64,000 bases of DNA from Aquimarina sp. AU58 (lineage in GTDB: Bacteria > Bacteroidota > Bacteroidia > Flavobacteriales > Flavobacteriaceae). The DNA is taken from the NCBI RefSeq assembly GCF_900312745.1, contig NZ_OMPD01000014.1, positions 2,542,001 to 2,606,000 on the forward strand, given 5' to 3'. The translations under genes were made by a program, and so were the position numbers. Every line of letters starts with the position of its first letter. Within the stretch, counting starts at the first letter, position 1. Below, in pieces: positions 45,383 to 54,192 of the stretch. The notes beneath the pieces are model-generated. The model ran no database searches. It saw only the letters and a list, made by a program, of their open reading frames with translations, and had not been told where the DNA came from.

Positions 45383-46204
45383 TTATAATTTCTTATTAAA
45401 CCAATCCATAAACGCTTGTCTCTTATATCTACTTATAGTTATTTGAGAAGTTTTTTTATCTGAAAAAATAGATTTGAGTAGTATAGATAGTTTTCCATTT
45501 TCTATTGATTGTACTTGTTCTATAGAACGAGCATGAAGAATTATTTGTCTATTCGCTCTAAAAAAACTCTGTTCGCTAATTTTACTTTCAACTTCATTTA
45601 AAGTAAAATCTGTACTAATTGTAGTTCCATCAGTTTTTACAATATATACTATTTTGTTTTCACTATATATAAAGGCAATTTCAGGATACTTAACCAAGGT
45701 TATTTTACCTCCTTGCCGAACTTTAAGTGTACCTTCTATAGAGGCAAGTTTGTGAAGTTTATAAATATCTTTTGAAAATAAAAGAGCAATTCCAAGAGTG
45801 CACATTAGCAGGGAGATTGAAAATCCCGTTAGTAGATGATAAATACTGTATGATTCAATGCCATTAATCAAACCATTTAAACCATAATATAAAGGGATAT
45901 ATAGTATGGTAATATAACCTAAAGTTGAAAATAGGAAACGTAATAATATTTGTGTGTTAATTTTTTTAGTGAAGTATTTGTTTCTGAAATATTTAAAATT
46001 AAAACTAGCGATAATAAGTACTATACCTCCTACAATAATTGAAGCAACAATAGGAAACCAAGGGAATTTGTAGGATTTATTTAGTGGAAAATTTTCTGGC
46101 TCAGTAAGGTGGTTAATCAAAATAGAAAGTACTACAATTATAAAGCCGTTTCTAACCCAAAAATTTATTTTTTTATTTTTAAAAAAGTTAATAATTATTT
46201 CCAT
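45383..46204 (-). CDS. Membrane-anchored LytTR transcription regulator
   Basis: A 273-residue protein: four membrane helices in residues 15-150, then a LytTR DNA-binding domain (about 165-270), with FRANRQIILHARSIEQVQ as the family signature. It is therefore a membrane-bound one-component regulator. Its upstream region carries the conserved promoter repeat and a cassette boundary. CPBP is the likely target or partner, from position. Confidence 0.85.
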   Translation of the reverse strand: MEIIINFFKNKKINFWVRNGFIIVVLSILINHLTEPENFPLNKSYKFPWFPIVASIIVGGIVLIIASFNFKYFRNKYFTKKINTQILLRFLFSTLGYITILYIPLYYGLNGLINGIESYSIYHLLTGFSISLLMCTLGIALLFSKDIYKLHKLASIEGTLKVRQGGKITLVKYPEIAFIYSENKIVYIVKTDGTTISTDFTLNEVESKISEQSFFRANRQIILHARSIEQVQSIENGKLSILLKSIFSDKKTSQITISRYKRQAFMDWFNKKL

Positions 46205-46237
46205 TGAAAACTTGAATCTATCTTTTTGGATTATTTA

Positions 46238-46398
46238 GCTTATGTACAACAAAGCTATAATAGTAATTGCTATTATATACTTCCTAAGCAATACGATCAG
46301 ATACAAATCTAAGTGATTTTTGATCAATTCAGAATAACTAACCATAGACTCTTGCTTTAAGACCCGGGAAAGAGGTTTACATAGGGCGTGTTGTTACC
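46238..46398 (-). repeat. Long attC-like site with conserved promoter, copy 3 (upstream of LytTR)
   Basis: The cassette boundary GCTTATGTACAAC (46238-46250; GTTGTAC on the minus strand) is followed by a hairpin TATAATAG..CTATTATA (about 46256-46277), the promoter core TTGATCAAAAATCAC then TTAGATTTG (46303-46329, minus strand) and the block AAGACCCGGGAAAG..TTTACATAGG (46356-46387) shared with 39081-39118. The outer inverse core is TAACAAC (about 46390-46396). The promoter points at the LytTR gene about 100 bases away. Confidence 0.6.
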
Positions 46399-46424
46399 AA
46401 AAACTATTACTTTATTAACTCTTG

Positions 46425-47123
46425 TCATGTTAAAAAAGAAGCAAGATTGTTCCTGAAATTTTCACCAATAGGGATTTCGATGTTACCAATTTCAATATCA
46501 TTTTTTGTGTAGGCCGCAATTTTATCTTTATTAATGATATATGAGCGATGTACTCTTATAAACCGTTCGTCTAACTTTTCTTCAAAAGCAGATATACTAG
46601 ACTTGGTAATGTGATTTTCTTTCTCTAAATGTATTTTGACATAATCTTTTAAACTTTCTATATATAAAATAGCATCTAAGTACACTTTTACCTGTTTTCT
46701 GTCTTTTCGTATATAGATAAAAGCATCTTTGTTTTCTGGGGTAGGGGTTGGATCAGAACTACTGACTCTTTGTAACGTTCTAAATTTTTCTATAGCATTA
46801 AAGAAACGTTGAAAAGTTATAGGTTTTAGAATATAATCAACGGCATTTAACTCAAACCCTTCAACAGCATAGTCTCTATAGGCCGTGGTAAAAATAACTT
46901 TGGGTTTGTGTACCAGGTTTTTAAAAAAATCAGTGCCCTTTAAAACAGGCATCTCGATATCTAAAAACAATAAATCTATGGTTTCCTTTTGTAGTATCAT
47001 ACTAGCCTCAATGGCACTACCACAAGAAGCCACCAATTCGAAATCCTCTAATTGAGACAAATGTGTTTTTATAAGCCCTCTAGCCAACTTTTCATCATCA
47101 ATTATTAAACATTTGTATGTCAT
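46425..47123 (-). CDS. LytTR response regulator
   Basis: A 232-residue response regulator. Receiver domain 1-120 with the acidic pocket (IIDDEKLA) and the phospho-acceptor Asp in LLFLDIEMP (about 54); LytTR DNA-binding domain at about 130-230 with FIRVHRSYIINKDKI. It overlaps the kinase gene by 4 bases; the pair is a classic LytS/LytR-type two-component system. The CBM9-type protein gene is divergent and is a likely target by position. Confidence 0.93.
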   Translation of the reverse strand: MTYKCLIIDDEKLARGLIKTHLSQLEDFELVASCGSAIEASMILQKETIDLLFLDIEMPVLKGTDFFKNLVHKPKVIFTTAYRDYAVEGFELNAVDYILKPITFQRFFNAIEKFRTLQRVSSSDPTPTPENKDAFIYIRKDRKQVKVYLDAILYIESLKDYVKIHLEKENHITKSSISAFEEKLDERFIRVHRSYIINKDKIAAYTKNDIEIGNIEIPIGENFRNNLASFLT

Positions 47124-48184
47124 TTTACAGGCAATTTTAAACGTACATTAAAGCAATTGTTTTCTTTGTTAATATCTAATGAATAATCATCAAAATATAA
47201 TAATTCAAGCTGTTTTTTTACGTTCGTTAATCCAATGGTTTCTTTATTCGCAGAAACCACATTTTTTGCTATAGAGTTTGTAATGTCAAATCGTATAAAC
47301 TTTCCTTCTACAGCTATCGTTATCTGGATATATGCTTTCTTAAGTTCATGCGCAACCCCATGTTTAAAAGTATTTTCTATAAAAGTTAACAAAATTAGCG
47401 GCGCAATGTTAACATCGGTTTCTACATTATTATTAAAACTAATAGCTACCCGGTCATCATATCTCACTTTTTCTAAATCGAGGTAGTTTTCTATGAGTTC
47501 AATTTCCTTTTTCAAGGATACATATTTGTCATTACACCCATACAGTATATAATCTAAGATCTCAGATAGTTTAGCAATGACCTCGGGAGCTTTGTCAGAT
47601 TTGTCTATAGATAAAGCATATAAATTGTTTAAGGTATTAAACAAGAAGTGTGGATTTAACTGATGTTTTAATACCGATAATTCTGTAGCTATTTTTTGCT
47701 CTTTGAGCTGTAGATAATCCTGCTTTTCTTTATAAAAATTTGCGACGACTAATAATATTGTTGGTGTTAAAATTATTGTAGACTTACCAAAAAAGATACG
47801 AGGATTCAATAATTTCTCCCAAAATATGGTATTAGAATCATATATAGCATTATCACCAGACTTAAAATATCTAGGGATATGATAATATTCATGAAACCCT
47901 ACAAAAATGATAAATACACCAGCTAATAACAACAATAAGCTTATTGCAAACCGAATATTCTTTTTGGGTATTAAGAAACGTGGGATTAAAAAATACAGAC
48001 ATGTGTATGCTACAATAACCTGGCATACGATATAAATGGCGTAATGCTCAATAACTTCTTTATAGCCACTGTAATAAGACATGTTTACAGTGCCAACAAA
48101 ATAAGCGTAAATACCAAGCCAAAACAAAAAATGTTTGACTATCGGAATATTAAAAAATGTCGATGTCTTTTTTAAGCTACTCAT
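47120..48184 (-). CDS. LytS-type sensor histidine kinase
   Basis: A protein of about 354 residues from the ATG at 48182-48184; a TTG at 48202 would add six residues. Four membrane helices in the first 160 residues (after LKKTSTFFNIPI), then a His_kinase domain with LKHQLNPHFLFNTLNNL (phospho-acceptor His) and an HATPase_c domain (TFIENTFKHGVA). Partner of the downstream response regulator. Confidence 0.92.
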   Translation of the reverse strand: MSSLKKTSTFFNIPIVKHFLFWLGIYAYFVGTVNMSYYSGYKEVIEHYAIYIVCQVIVAYTCLYFLIPRFLIPKKNIRFAISLLLLLAGVFIIFVGFHEYYHIPRYFKSGDNAIYDSNTIFWEKLLNPRIFFGKSTIILTPTILLVVANFYKEKQDYLQLKEQKIATELSVLKHQLNPHFLFNTLNNLYALSIDKSDKAPEVIAKLSEILDYILYGCNDKYVSLKKEIELIENYLDLEKVRYDDRVAISFNNNVETDVNIAPLILLTFIENTFKHGVAHELKKAYIQITIAVEGKFIRFDITNSIAKNVVSANKETIGLTNVKKQLELLYFDDYSLDINKENNCFNVRLKLPVK

Positions 48185-48424
48185 ATACGCACTAAAGTAC
48201 AATTTTAATGAGGATGAGAATTAAAAGTAGCTTAAAACTGGCTTTTTGTAGCTAAAAGTAGAAATATAATAGACTAAACTTTGTTTCTTTCAAATACAAC
48301 TTTCCAGACGTGAAAATTACCTCTTAGTCTACTTTTTAAAATACGAATACATACTTCGGATAGCTTTACTTCTTAAATGTGTTTTGAAATATAAACACCT
48401 TGTTAAACTTTTTAATTTAAGTAA

Positions 48425-50614
48425 ATGAAGAGAATTGTAATTCTTTTAATATCAGTGTTTGTGATGTTTCATGTTCAGGCTCAGTCTCAGTCTGAGTTAG
48501 GGAAGGGGAAAATAATTTTTAGCGACAGTAGTATTCAATTAGATGGAGAGCTAAACGAATCTGTATGGAGTACTCTGGTTCCTGAAGGAGGATTCCTTAA
48601 TTATATACCCAATAATGGAGATTTGGCGTCTAATACAACTGAAGTAAAAATGTTTCATAATGGAAAAAAATTGTACATAAGTGCCGTGTATCATGATACA
48701 GTTCCCGATGTTCAAATAGGATCTTTAAAACGAGATGATATCGGAACTTCTGGAGCAGAAAGTGATTCGTTTGCTATCATTATAGATACCTATAACCAAC
48801 AACAATCTGGTTATTTCTTTATTGTTAATATGGGGGGTGCATTAATAGACGCATTAGTGGCCAGGCGTAGAGATGGTTTTAGAATAAGTACGAGTTGGAA
48901 TACAGTGTGGAACGCCAGGACTTCTGCAAAAGGGAATTTAAAAACATACGAAGTAGAAATCCCGTTAAAGGCACTGGGCTATAAGGCAGATACTCCAGAA
49001 TGGGGAGTTATGTTTCACACCAGAAATATTAAATTAAATGAGTGGACAACCAGTACACCTATAGATCGTAATTATAGCCAATTCGATTTACGATTTGCTA
49101 AAACCTTTGATGTAGAAAATCTGTCAGAAAATAAATCGTCTCGATTTGCTGTAACGCCATCGGTTACTATGAATCATTCAGAAGATGTTGCTAATGATAC
49201 CGAAAAGACCAAGGTAAAACCAAGTGTAGATGTACAATTTAATGTAAGTTCTTCTTTAAAATTAGATGCCACGATAAACCCCGATTTTTCACAAATAGAT
49301 GTAGATAGACAAGTAACTAATTTAAGTCGCTTTTCGGTGTTTTTTCCCGAACGACGTAATTTCTTTTTAGAGAATAGCGACCTTTTTACGGGTTTGGGAG
49401 TAAGTGGAGTAAATCCTTTTTATTCTAGACGAATAGGGGCAGATAGCGAAATATCCTTCGGATTAAAATTATCTGGAAACATCGCTAAAAAAACACGATT
49501 GGGGGTACTTAATGTGGCAACAAAAGCCAAAGATGATACTCCTGCCCAGAATTATGGAGCCCTGGTGGTGCAACAACAATTATCCAAATCTTTTACAACA
49601 ACAGGGTTTCTTATCAATAGACAGGAAACAGATGATTTTTCTTTTAAAGATGATTATAATAGAGTAGCAGGAATCAACTTAAATTATCAATCAAAAAATA
49701 ATAAATGGACAGGGCTTGCAAATTTTGCGGGTAGTAATACCAATGATACTTCGGGAGATACTAATTTTTATAATTTGGGAATTTGGTACAATACCATAAA
49801 TGTATCTGGTTATGCAGGGATTAGAAAAGTAGAAAAAAACTATAGTACAGATATTGGTTTTGTACCACGTTTATATAATTACGATGCGATTTTAGAAAGC
49901 ACTATACGAGAAGGGTACAGGCAAGCTAGTGGTCGTATTACTTTCACTAAATTTTATAAAGATTCTAAAACCATCGATAATCACCGCTATTTAAATATGT
50001 ATAATCAAACCTATTGGGACGATCAGGGCGATGTTACACAAGCGACCATAGGAGTAAATAATGATTTAGTATTTAAAAACCAATCATTGTTATATGGTGG
50101 ATTGCGATATGAATATGTGAACCTGAAATATGCGTTTGACCCATTAAATAACGGGAATCCTATTATAGCAGATAAATATAGGTATCTAGATGCTGGTTTG
50201 GGATATGCTTCTGCCGACAATAAAAAGTTTCAATATGGAGGTAATGTTAGTTACGGTAGCTACTATAGTGGACATAAGAACCAGGTTAGTATTAATGCTC
50301 AATATAGATTAATGCCTTTAGCGCGTTTACAAGTGAGATATGAACGAAATGGTATAGATTTAAAAGCATTAGGAACAGAGACATTTCATTTAGCACGCTT
50401 TACAGGTGAAATTTTCTTTTCTAATCGGTTAAACTGGACTACCTACATACAGTACAACACTCAGTTTGATAATTTTAATATCAATAGCCGTTTGCAATGG
50501 GAGTACAAACCCTTGTCGTATATCTATTTGGTGATTTCAGATAATTATAATCAAGATATTATACGCAACAATTGGGGCGTAGCTTTTAAAATGAATTATA
50601 GATTTGATTTTTAA
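48425..50614 (+). CDS. CBM9-like / DUF5916 outer-membrane-associated protein
   Basis: A 729-residue exported protein. Signal peptide at 1-19 (VMFHVQAQSQ, cut after AQA). The N-terminal part (about 30-200) has the CBM9-like beta-sandwich pattern (IQLDGELNESVW); the large C-terminal part (about 240-729) is a DUF5916 outer-membrane beta-barrel-type domain with alternating strands and a final aromatic strand (MNYRFDF). Probably outer membrane protein; substrate unknown. Divergent from the LytTR system, which may control it. Confidence 0.8.
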   Translation: MKRIVILLISVFVMFHVQAQSQSELGKGKIIFSDSSIQLDGELNESVWSTLVPEGGFLNYIPNNGDLASNTTEVKMFHNGKKLYISAVYHDTVPDVQIGSLKRDDIGTSGAESDSFAIIIDTYNQQQSGYFFIVNMGGALIDALVARRRDGFRISTSWNTVWNARTSAKGNLKTYEVEIPLKALGYKADTPEWGVMFHTRNIKLNEWTTSTPIDRNYSQFDLRFAKTFDVENLSENKSSRFAVTPSVTMNHSEDVANDTEKTKVKPSVDVQFNVSSSLKLDATINPDFSQIDVDRQVTNLSRFSVFFPERRNFFLENSDLFTGLGVSGVNPFYSRRIGADSEISFGLKLSGNIAKKTRLGVLNVATKAKDDTPAQNYGALVVQQQLSKSFTTTGFLINRQETDDFSFKDDYNRVAGINLNYQSKNNKWTGLANFAGSNTNDTSGDTNFYNLGIWYNTINVSGYAGIRKVEKNYSTDIGFVPRLYNYDAILESTIREGYRQASGRITFTKFYKDSKTIDNHRYLNMYNQTYWDDQGDVTQATIGVNNDLVFKNQSLLYGGLRYEYVNLKYAFDPLNNGNPIIADKYRYLDAGLGYASADNKKFQYGGNVSYGSYYSGHKNQVSINAQYRLMPLARLQVRYERNGIDLKALGTETFHLARFTGEIFFSNRLNWTTYIQYNTQFDNFNINSRLQWEYKPLSYIYLVISDNYNQDIIRNNWGVAFKMNYRFDF

Positions 50615-50626
50615 GGATTACTATTT

Positions 50627-50962
50627 TTATACGTTCTCGTATTCTGTCTGATTTGTGGGATATTTTAACTTAATGCGATTTATTATTTCCATCCGATTTT
50701 GAGCCCACTGAGGATATTCAGTCCATTCATTTTCGGTTTTGAAATAGATAACATGACTCACTTTTCCAAGTAACATTTCTCCATCAACCTCTATGCGCTT
50801 CCATTTTCTATCAACTTTTTGGGTATAAGTAATTTCATTCCTTCCACTTCTATAGACATTCCAACCTAACCTTTCTTGCCATAATTTTTTAATAAATCCT
50901 ATTAACAGTAGAATGGCAATCAACCCAAAAACTATTACTACTCCAATAAGTAAGATATTCAT
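50627..50962 (-). CDS. Small membrane-anchored protein, unknown function
   Basis: A 111-residue protein with one N-terminal membrane helix (about 2-22) and a beta-rich cytoplasmic or periplasmic part. Not recognised. It starts 24 bases after the attC-like site that ends the beta-lactamase cassette, and its end nearly meets the convergent outer-membrane gene, so any attC of its own is lost. Confidence 0.55.
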   Translation of the reverse strand: MNILLIGVVIVFGLIAILLLIGFIKKLWQERLGWNVYRSGRNEITYTQKVDRKWKRIEVDGEMLLGKVSHVIYFKTENEWTEYPQWAQNRMEIINRIKLKYPTNQTEYENV

Positions 50963-50985
50963 ATTTTTAACTTCCTTTTTTCAAA

Positions 50986-51085
50986 ATTAACGTAGTGTGT
51001 ATGAGTAGTAGCGGATTTTCACTCAAAAACCTTTCGTTTTATCACTTAAACCGCTATGATTTTTACACATTGTTGGTGGCAATTT
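50986..51085 (-). repeat. attC-like recombination site of the beta-lactamase cassette
   Basis: On the minus strand the inverse core CACCAAC ends the 14-base AAATTGCCACCAAC (51072-51085), followed by spacer AAT and arm GTGTA. Further on there is an internal pairing CCGCTA/TAGCGG (about 51009-51014 with 51050-51055), the arm TACAC, a 5-base spacer and the core GTTAAT (50986-50991). The site begins 2 bases after the beta-lactamase stop. Its layout matches the attC-like site at 39884-40014. Confidence 0.65.
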
Positions 51086-51086
51086 A

Positions 51087-52061
51087 TTATATCGTTTGTG
51101 TAGTATAAAAGTCATACGTAGCTTTTGCAATATCCGCTATGATTTTTGCATTTGTTTTAAAATCTTCTTGTGAATCTGTTACAAAAACACTGACAACAAA
51201 GTAATTCCCATTTGGCAAAAAGACAATCCCAATATCGTTTACTGCAGCAGTAATTCCTGTTTCTTTGTTAGTACCTGACCAACCTGTCTTATTGGCTACA
51301 ATTATTTCCTTTGGCAATTGTCCTCTTATTCTATTTTTTCCTGTTTTTGTATCTATATTAGTTTCCCAAAAGAAATCATAACTGCTTTTTGAAAGTAAGT
51401 TATTATTATTTTCAAAGAATAGTTTTAGTGTTTCACTTGCTGCATTCGGTGTTGTCCAATTTTGGAATATATTTTCCCACTTTGCTTGTAATCCTTCTTC
51501 ATTGAAAGTAATCTGTATATCTTCTATACCACTCTTTTTTATGTACTCTTCAACTGTTTTAGGTGTTCCGATAAGTCGTATTAAAATGTCACAGGCTGTG
51601 TTGTCGCTATGAGATACATTGTACTGAATTAACCTTTTAATTGTAAAGCTGCCTCCATTCGGGTTTTCATCTCTAAGTGGGCTCCAAAAGTCCTCTGGCA
51701 AAAGTTCATCTTTACCTATTTCTACTGTTTGGTCCAATGACAATGTCCCCTTATCAACCTCTGCCAATACGGCTAATGCAATATGGAACTTAAACACACT
51801 TTGCATTGGAAATCGTTTGTCTCCGTTTAGCGAAAGAGTATCTGTTCCATTATTTCCGATTATTGAAACGCCAACTACCGCATTTTTATCCGATACGATT
51901 TGTTCAATAGTTTTGCGTAACGGTTCAGTTTTGCTGTTTGGTATCTTGTCCAATACGATTTGCTTATTTTCTTTTCGTAACAAATCACTTTTGCTTTTTG
52001 ATGTCGTACAACTTGTTAAATGCAATAATAGTAAAGCTGTTAATTGGAATATTCTATTCAT
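51087..52061 (-). CDS. Class A (subclass A2, VEB/PER-like) beta-lactamase, cassette-borne
   Basis: A 324-residue beta-lactamase. Signal peptide with lipobox Cys18 (HLTSC) suggests a lipoprotein. Catalytic motifs: SVFK (Ser88, Lys91), SDN (152-154), KTG (258-260). The omega-loop region ends QNWTTP (200-205), the form found in PER/VEB/CfxA-type A2 enzymes, many of which are extended-spectrum. The gene is bounded by a 14-base inverted pair, AAATTGTCACCAAC (52087-52100) and GTTGGTGGCAATTT (51072-51085), 13 of 14 complementary, so it is a cassette. Hydrolysis spectrum is not predictable from sequence. Confidence 0.9.
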   Translation of the reverse strand: MNRIFQLTALLLLHLTSCTTSKSKSDLLRKENKQIVLDKIPNSKTEPLRKTIEQIVSDKNAVVGVSIIGNNGTDTLSLNGDKRFPMQSVFKFHIALAVLAEVDKGTLSLDQTVEIGKDELLPEDFWSPLRDENPNGGSFTIKRLIQYNVSHSDNTACDILIRLIGTPKTVEEYIKKSGIEDIQITFNEEGLQAKWENIFQNWTTPNAASETLKLFFENNNNLLSKSSYDFFWETNIDTKTGKNRIRGQLPKEIIVANKTGWSGTNKETGITAAVNDIGIVFLPNGNYFVVSVFVTDSQEDFKTNAKIIADIAKATYDFYTTQTI

Positions 52062-52086
52062 TCTTTATTTTATATTTTGTCTTTGA

Positions 52087-52240
52087 AAATTGTCACCAAC
52101 AAAGATATAATAGCATTTGTTATTATATTATTTCTATATAGGATCATTCACAAATCTAACTTATTTTTGACCAACATGACATTACCCAATCATGTATTTA
52201 TAGCCTATAATTTTGATGTGAGCTATATAGAAATACTCAT
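52087..52240 (-). repeat. Conserved promoter repeat and cassette boundary upstream of the beta-lactamase
   Basis: From the gene outward: cassette boundary (52087-52100), a hairpin TATAATAGC..GTTATTATA (about 52107-52128), and the promoter core TTGGTCAAAAATAAG then TTAGATTTG on the minus strand (52149-52174). The order and sequence follow the segment at 46238-46329. The promoter is about 90 bases before the beta-lactamase start codon. Confidence 0.6.
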
Positions 52241-52490
52241 GGTTTGATACTCAGTGTTCTAGTTGTATTCATAAATAATTATTTAACAAAAATTTGTCAA
52301 TTCGAGAGTTTTGCCATACTCATCTGATCTTAAAAAACTATTCTCGATAGTTATTCAATGAAGTGTTAAAATCATACTTTTTAAGCATTAATTACACCTA
52401 TTGCGGAAACCCGTAAGAATCGCATTATTTAGTACAGTATCTTTATACTAAGTTGAGTTTATATGATTGTAATTTAAGTGGTTAAATGTG
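52241..52490. other. Intergenic stretch, no gene
   Basis: About 250 bases (of a 622-base gene-free stretch 52062-52683). Contains the palindrome-like TGCGGAAACCCGTA (about 52399-52412), similar to sites at 41345-41600. Otherwise nothing recognised. The part from 52524 to 52683 holds nothing either. Confidence 0.4.
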
Positions 52491-52523
52491 TAAAACCCTC
52501 TAGTGAAACCTTAGAGGGTTTTA
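52491..52523 (-). terminator. Hairpin, likely terminator of the hut operon
   Basis: TAAAACCCTCTA (52491-52502) pairs perfectly with TAGAGGGTTTTA (52512-52523), a 12-bp stem with a 9-base loop. Symmetrical, so could work for both strands; the hut operon ends 160 bases upstream on the minus strand. Confidence 0.7.
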
Positions 52524-52683
52524 TATGTGAAGTATATATGTTAGGCTGTTGTGCATTTAAATGTTTTTTGCCATAATCCTATTCTCGATACACCACCCTC
52601 AAATGCGCAGCACTCGAATTGACGCATTATGGTGAAAAAAGCTACTTTCAATACCGCACAACAGGTTACGCTAATCAGAAATA

Positions 52684-54066
52684 TTACCTGTTTTTTAATG
52701 CATCGATAGTTGTTGCAAACTTTTCTTTTATTTCCTTATACTTTGTATGATTTTGGTTTGCTACAATCATTTCTCCATAAGCAATAGTCCCTAGTTGCAT
52801 GTTTGAATCTGTAGCATATACAATAGTCGATGCCAGGTTTTGTGTAGCGGTAGTGGCTAATAATGGTGACGAAGCATCAATAATACAGGCGTTTAGTGGT
52901 TCTCCGACCTTAAAGAAATCTGCAGTAAAATTATTCATCGCTTTTCTCCCTGTTTTTGTTGCCATTTCTATTGCATACATTCCAGAATCTCCTTGTTGAT
53001 GAGAAGAGTACGTATTTCTTTTATGAGAAATTAAACGCTGCCCATAATCCAAAATACGAAGTTCTTCTAAGGGATTAAGCCCTATATGACTATCGGTGCC
53101 AATACTCCATTTTCCTCCATTTTCCTGGTATTTTCTTAAAGGAAATAATCCATCACCCAAATTACCTTCTGTACTGGGGCAGAGTACTACATTGGCTTTG
53201 CTTTTTGCAATACCCTCGATTTCGTTATCTGATAGGTGTGTTGCGTGTACCAGATGAAACCTATCATTCATATCTACATGATCTAATAACCATTCTACGG
53301 GGCGTTTTCCCAGGTACTTTACAGAATCTTCGATCTCTTTTAGTTGTTCTGAAACATGAATGTGAAATGGAATATCCTGAGGACCGGATTTTGCAATCTC
53401 GGCAATATCAGACGGTTCAACTCCTCTCATAGAATGAATACCAATAGCAATATTAGCGTGCTGGTAGTGTTTACAAGCTGCTTTACTCGATTCTAATAAG
53501 GTAAGATACTTATCAATCGTAGGAGAGATAAACCTTCGTTGTCTATCGTTTGGTTCTTTTCCAAAACCACCTTTTTGATAAAAAATAGGAATTAAGGTAA
53601 TCCCAATACCTGCATTTTTTGCTGCTGAAATAAGGCTATTTCCCATTTCTGAAAGGTTAGCGTAGGAAACACCATTTTTATCGTGATGTACATAATGAAA
53701 CTCGGCTACATTCGTATATCCATGACGAGCCATTTCTGCATAGAGCATAGTTGCTATGGCTTCCATTTGCTCTGGGTTCATCGTTAATGCCAATTGGTAC
53801 ATCGCTTCTCGCCATCCCCAGAAATCATCCGGGGTAGAAGTAGTGTTTTCATGTCTTTCTGCCAAACCAGCCATTGCATATTGAAAGGCATGGGAATGTG
53901 CATTTTGAAACCCGGGAATTGCAAAGCCATCAATAACTTTATTGGATGTATGTTGTGGATCAAAAGAAGAGATATCGGTAATGATACCTTCATTATTCAC
54001 CGTAACCCCTGTATGTTCTTTCCAACCGGTATTTTGTAGTATTCCCTTAAAATGATAGGTTTTCAT
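52684..54066 (-). CDS. hutF: Formimidoylglutamate deiminase
   Basis: A 460-residue amidohydrolase that deaminates N-formimidoyl-glutamate to N-formyl-glutamate. Metal-binding motif NAHSHAFQ (about 55-62); the family signatures AEFHYVHHDK (about 120-129) and a later Asp in GTDSHIGLNPLEELR are present. Last gene of the hut operon. With HutG this gives the formylglutamate route of histidine breakdown. Confidence 0.95.
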   Translation of the reverse strand: MKTYHFKGILQNTGWKEHTGVTVNNEGIITDISSFDPQHTSNKVIDGFAIPGFQNAHSHAFQYAMAGLAERHENTTSTPDDFWGWREAMYQLALTMNPEQMEAIATMLYAEMARHGYTNVAEFHYVHHDKNGVSYANLSEMGNSLISAAKNAGIGITLIPIFYQKGGFGKEPNDRQRRFISPTIDKYLTLLESSKAACKHYQHANIAIGIHSMRGVEPSDIAEIAKSGPQDIPFHIHVSEQLKEIEDSVKYLGKRPVEWLLDHVDMNDRFHLVHATHLSDNEIEGIAKSKANVVLCPSTEGNLGDGLFPLRKYQENGGKWSIGTDSHIGLNPLEELRILDYGQRLISHKRNTYSSHQQGDSGMYAIEMATKTGRKAMNNFTADFFKVGEPLNACIIDASSPLLATTATQNLASTIVYATDSNMQLGTIAYGEMIVANQNHTKYKEIKEKFATTIDALKNR

Positions 54067-54192
54067 TTGTTTAAGTTTGTTGTTTATTAGATCAAAGTTT
54101 CAGTTTGAAGCTCGATGCCTGAGGTCGAGTGTCGGAAGCTTGATGTTTGATTGACAAAAACTTGTCTAACCTCCAACCTCTGATTTTTCTGA

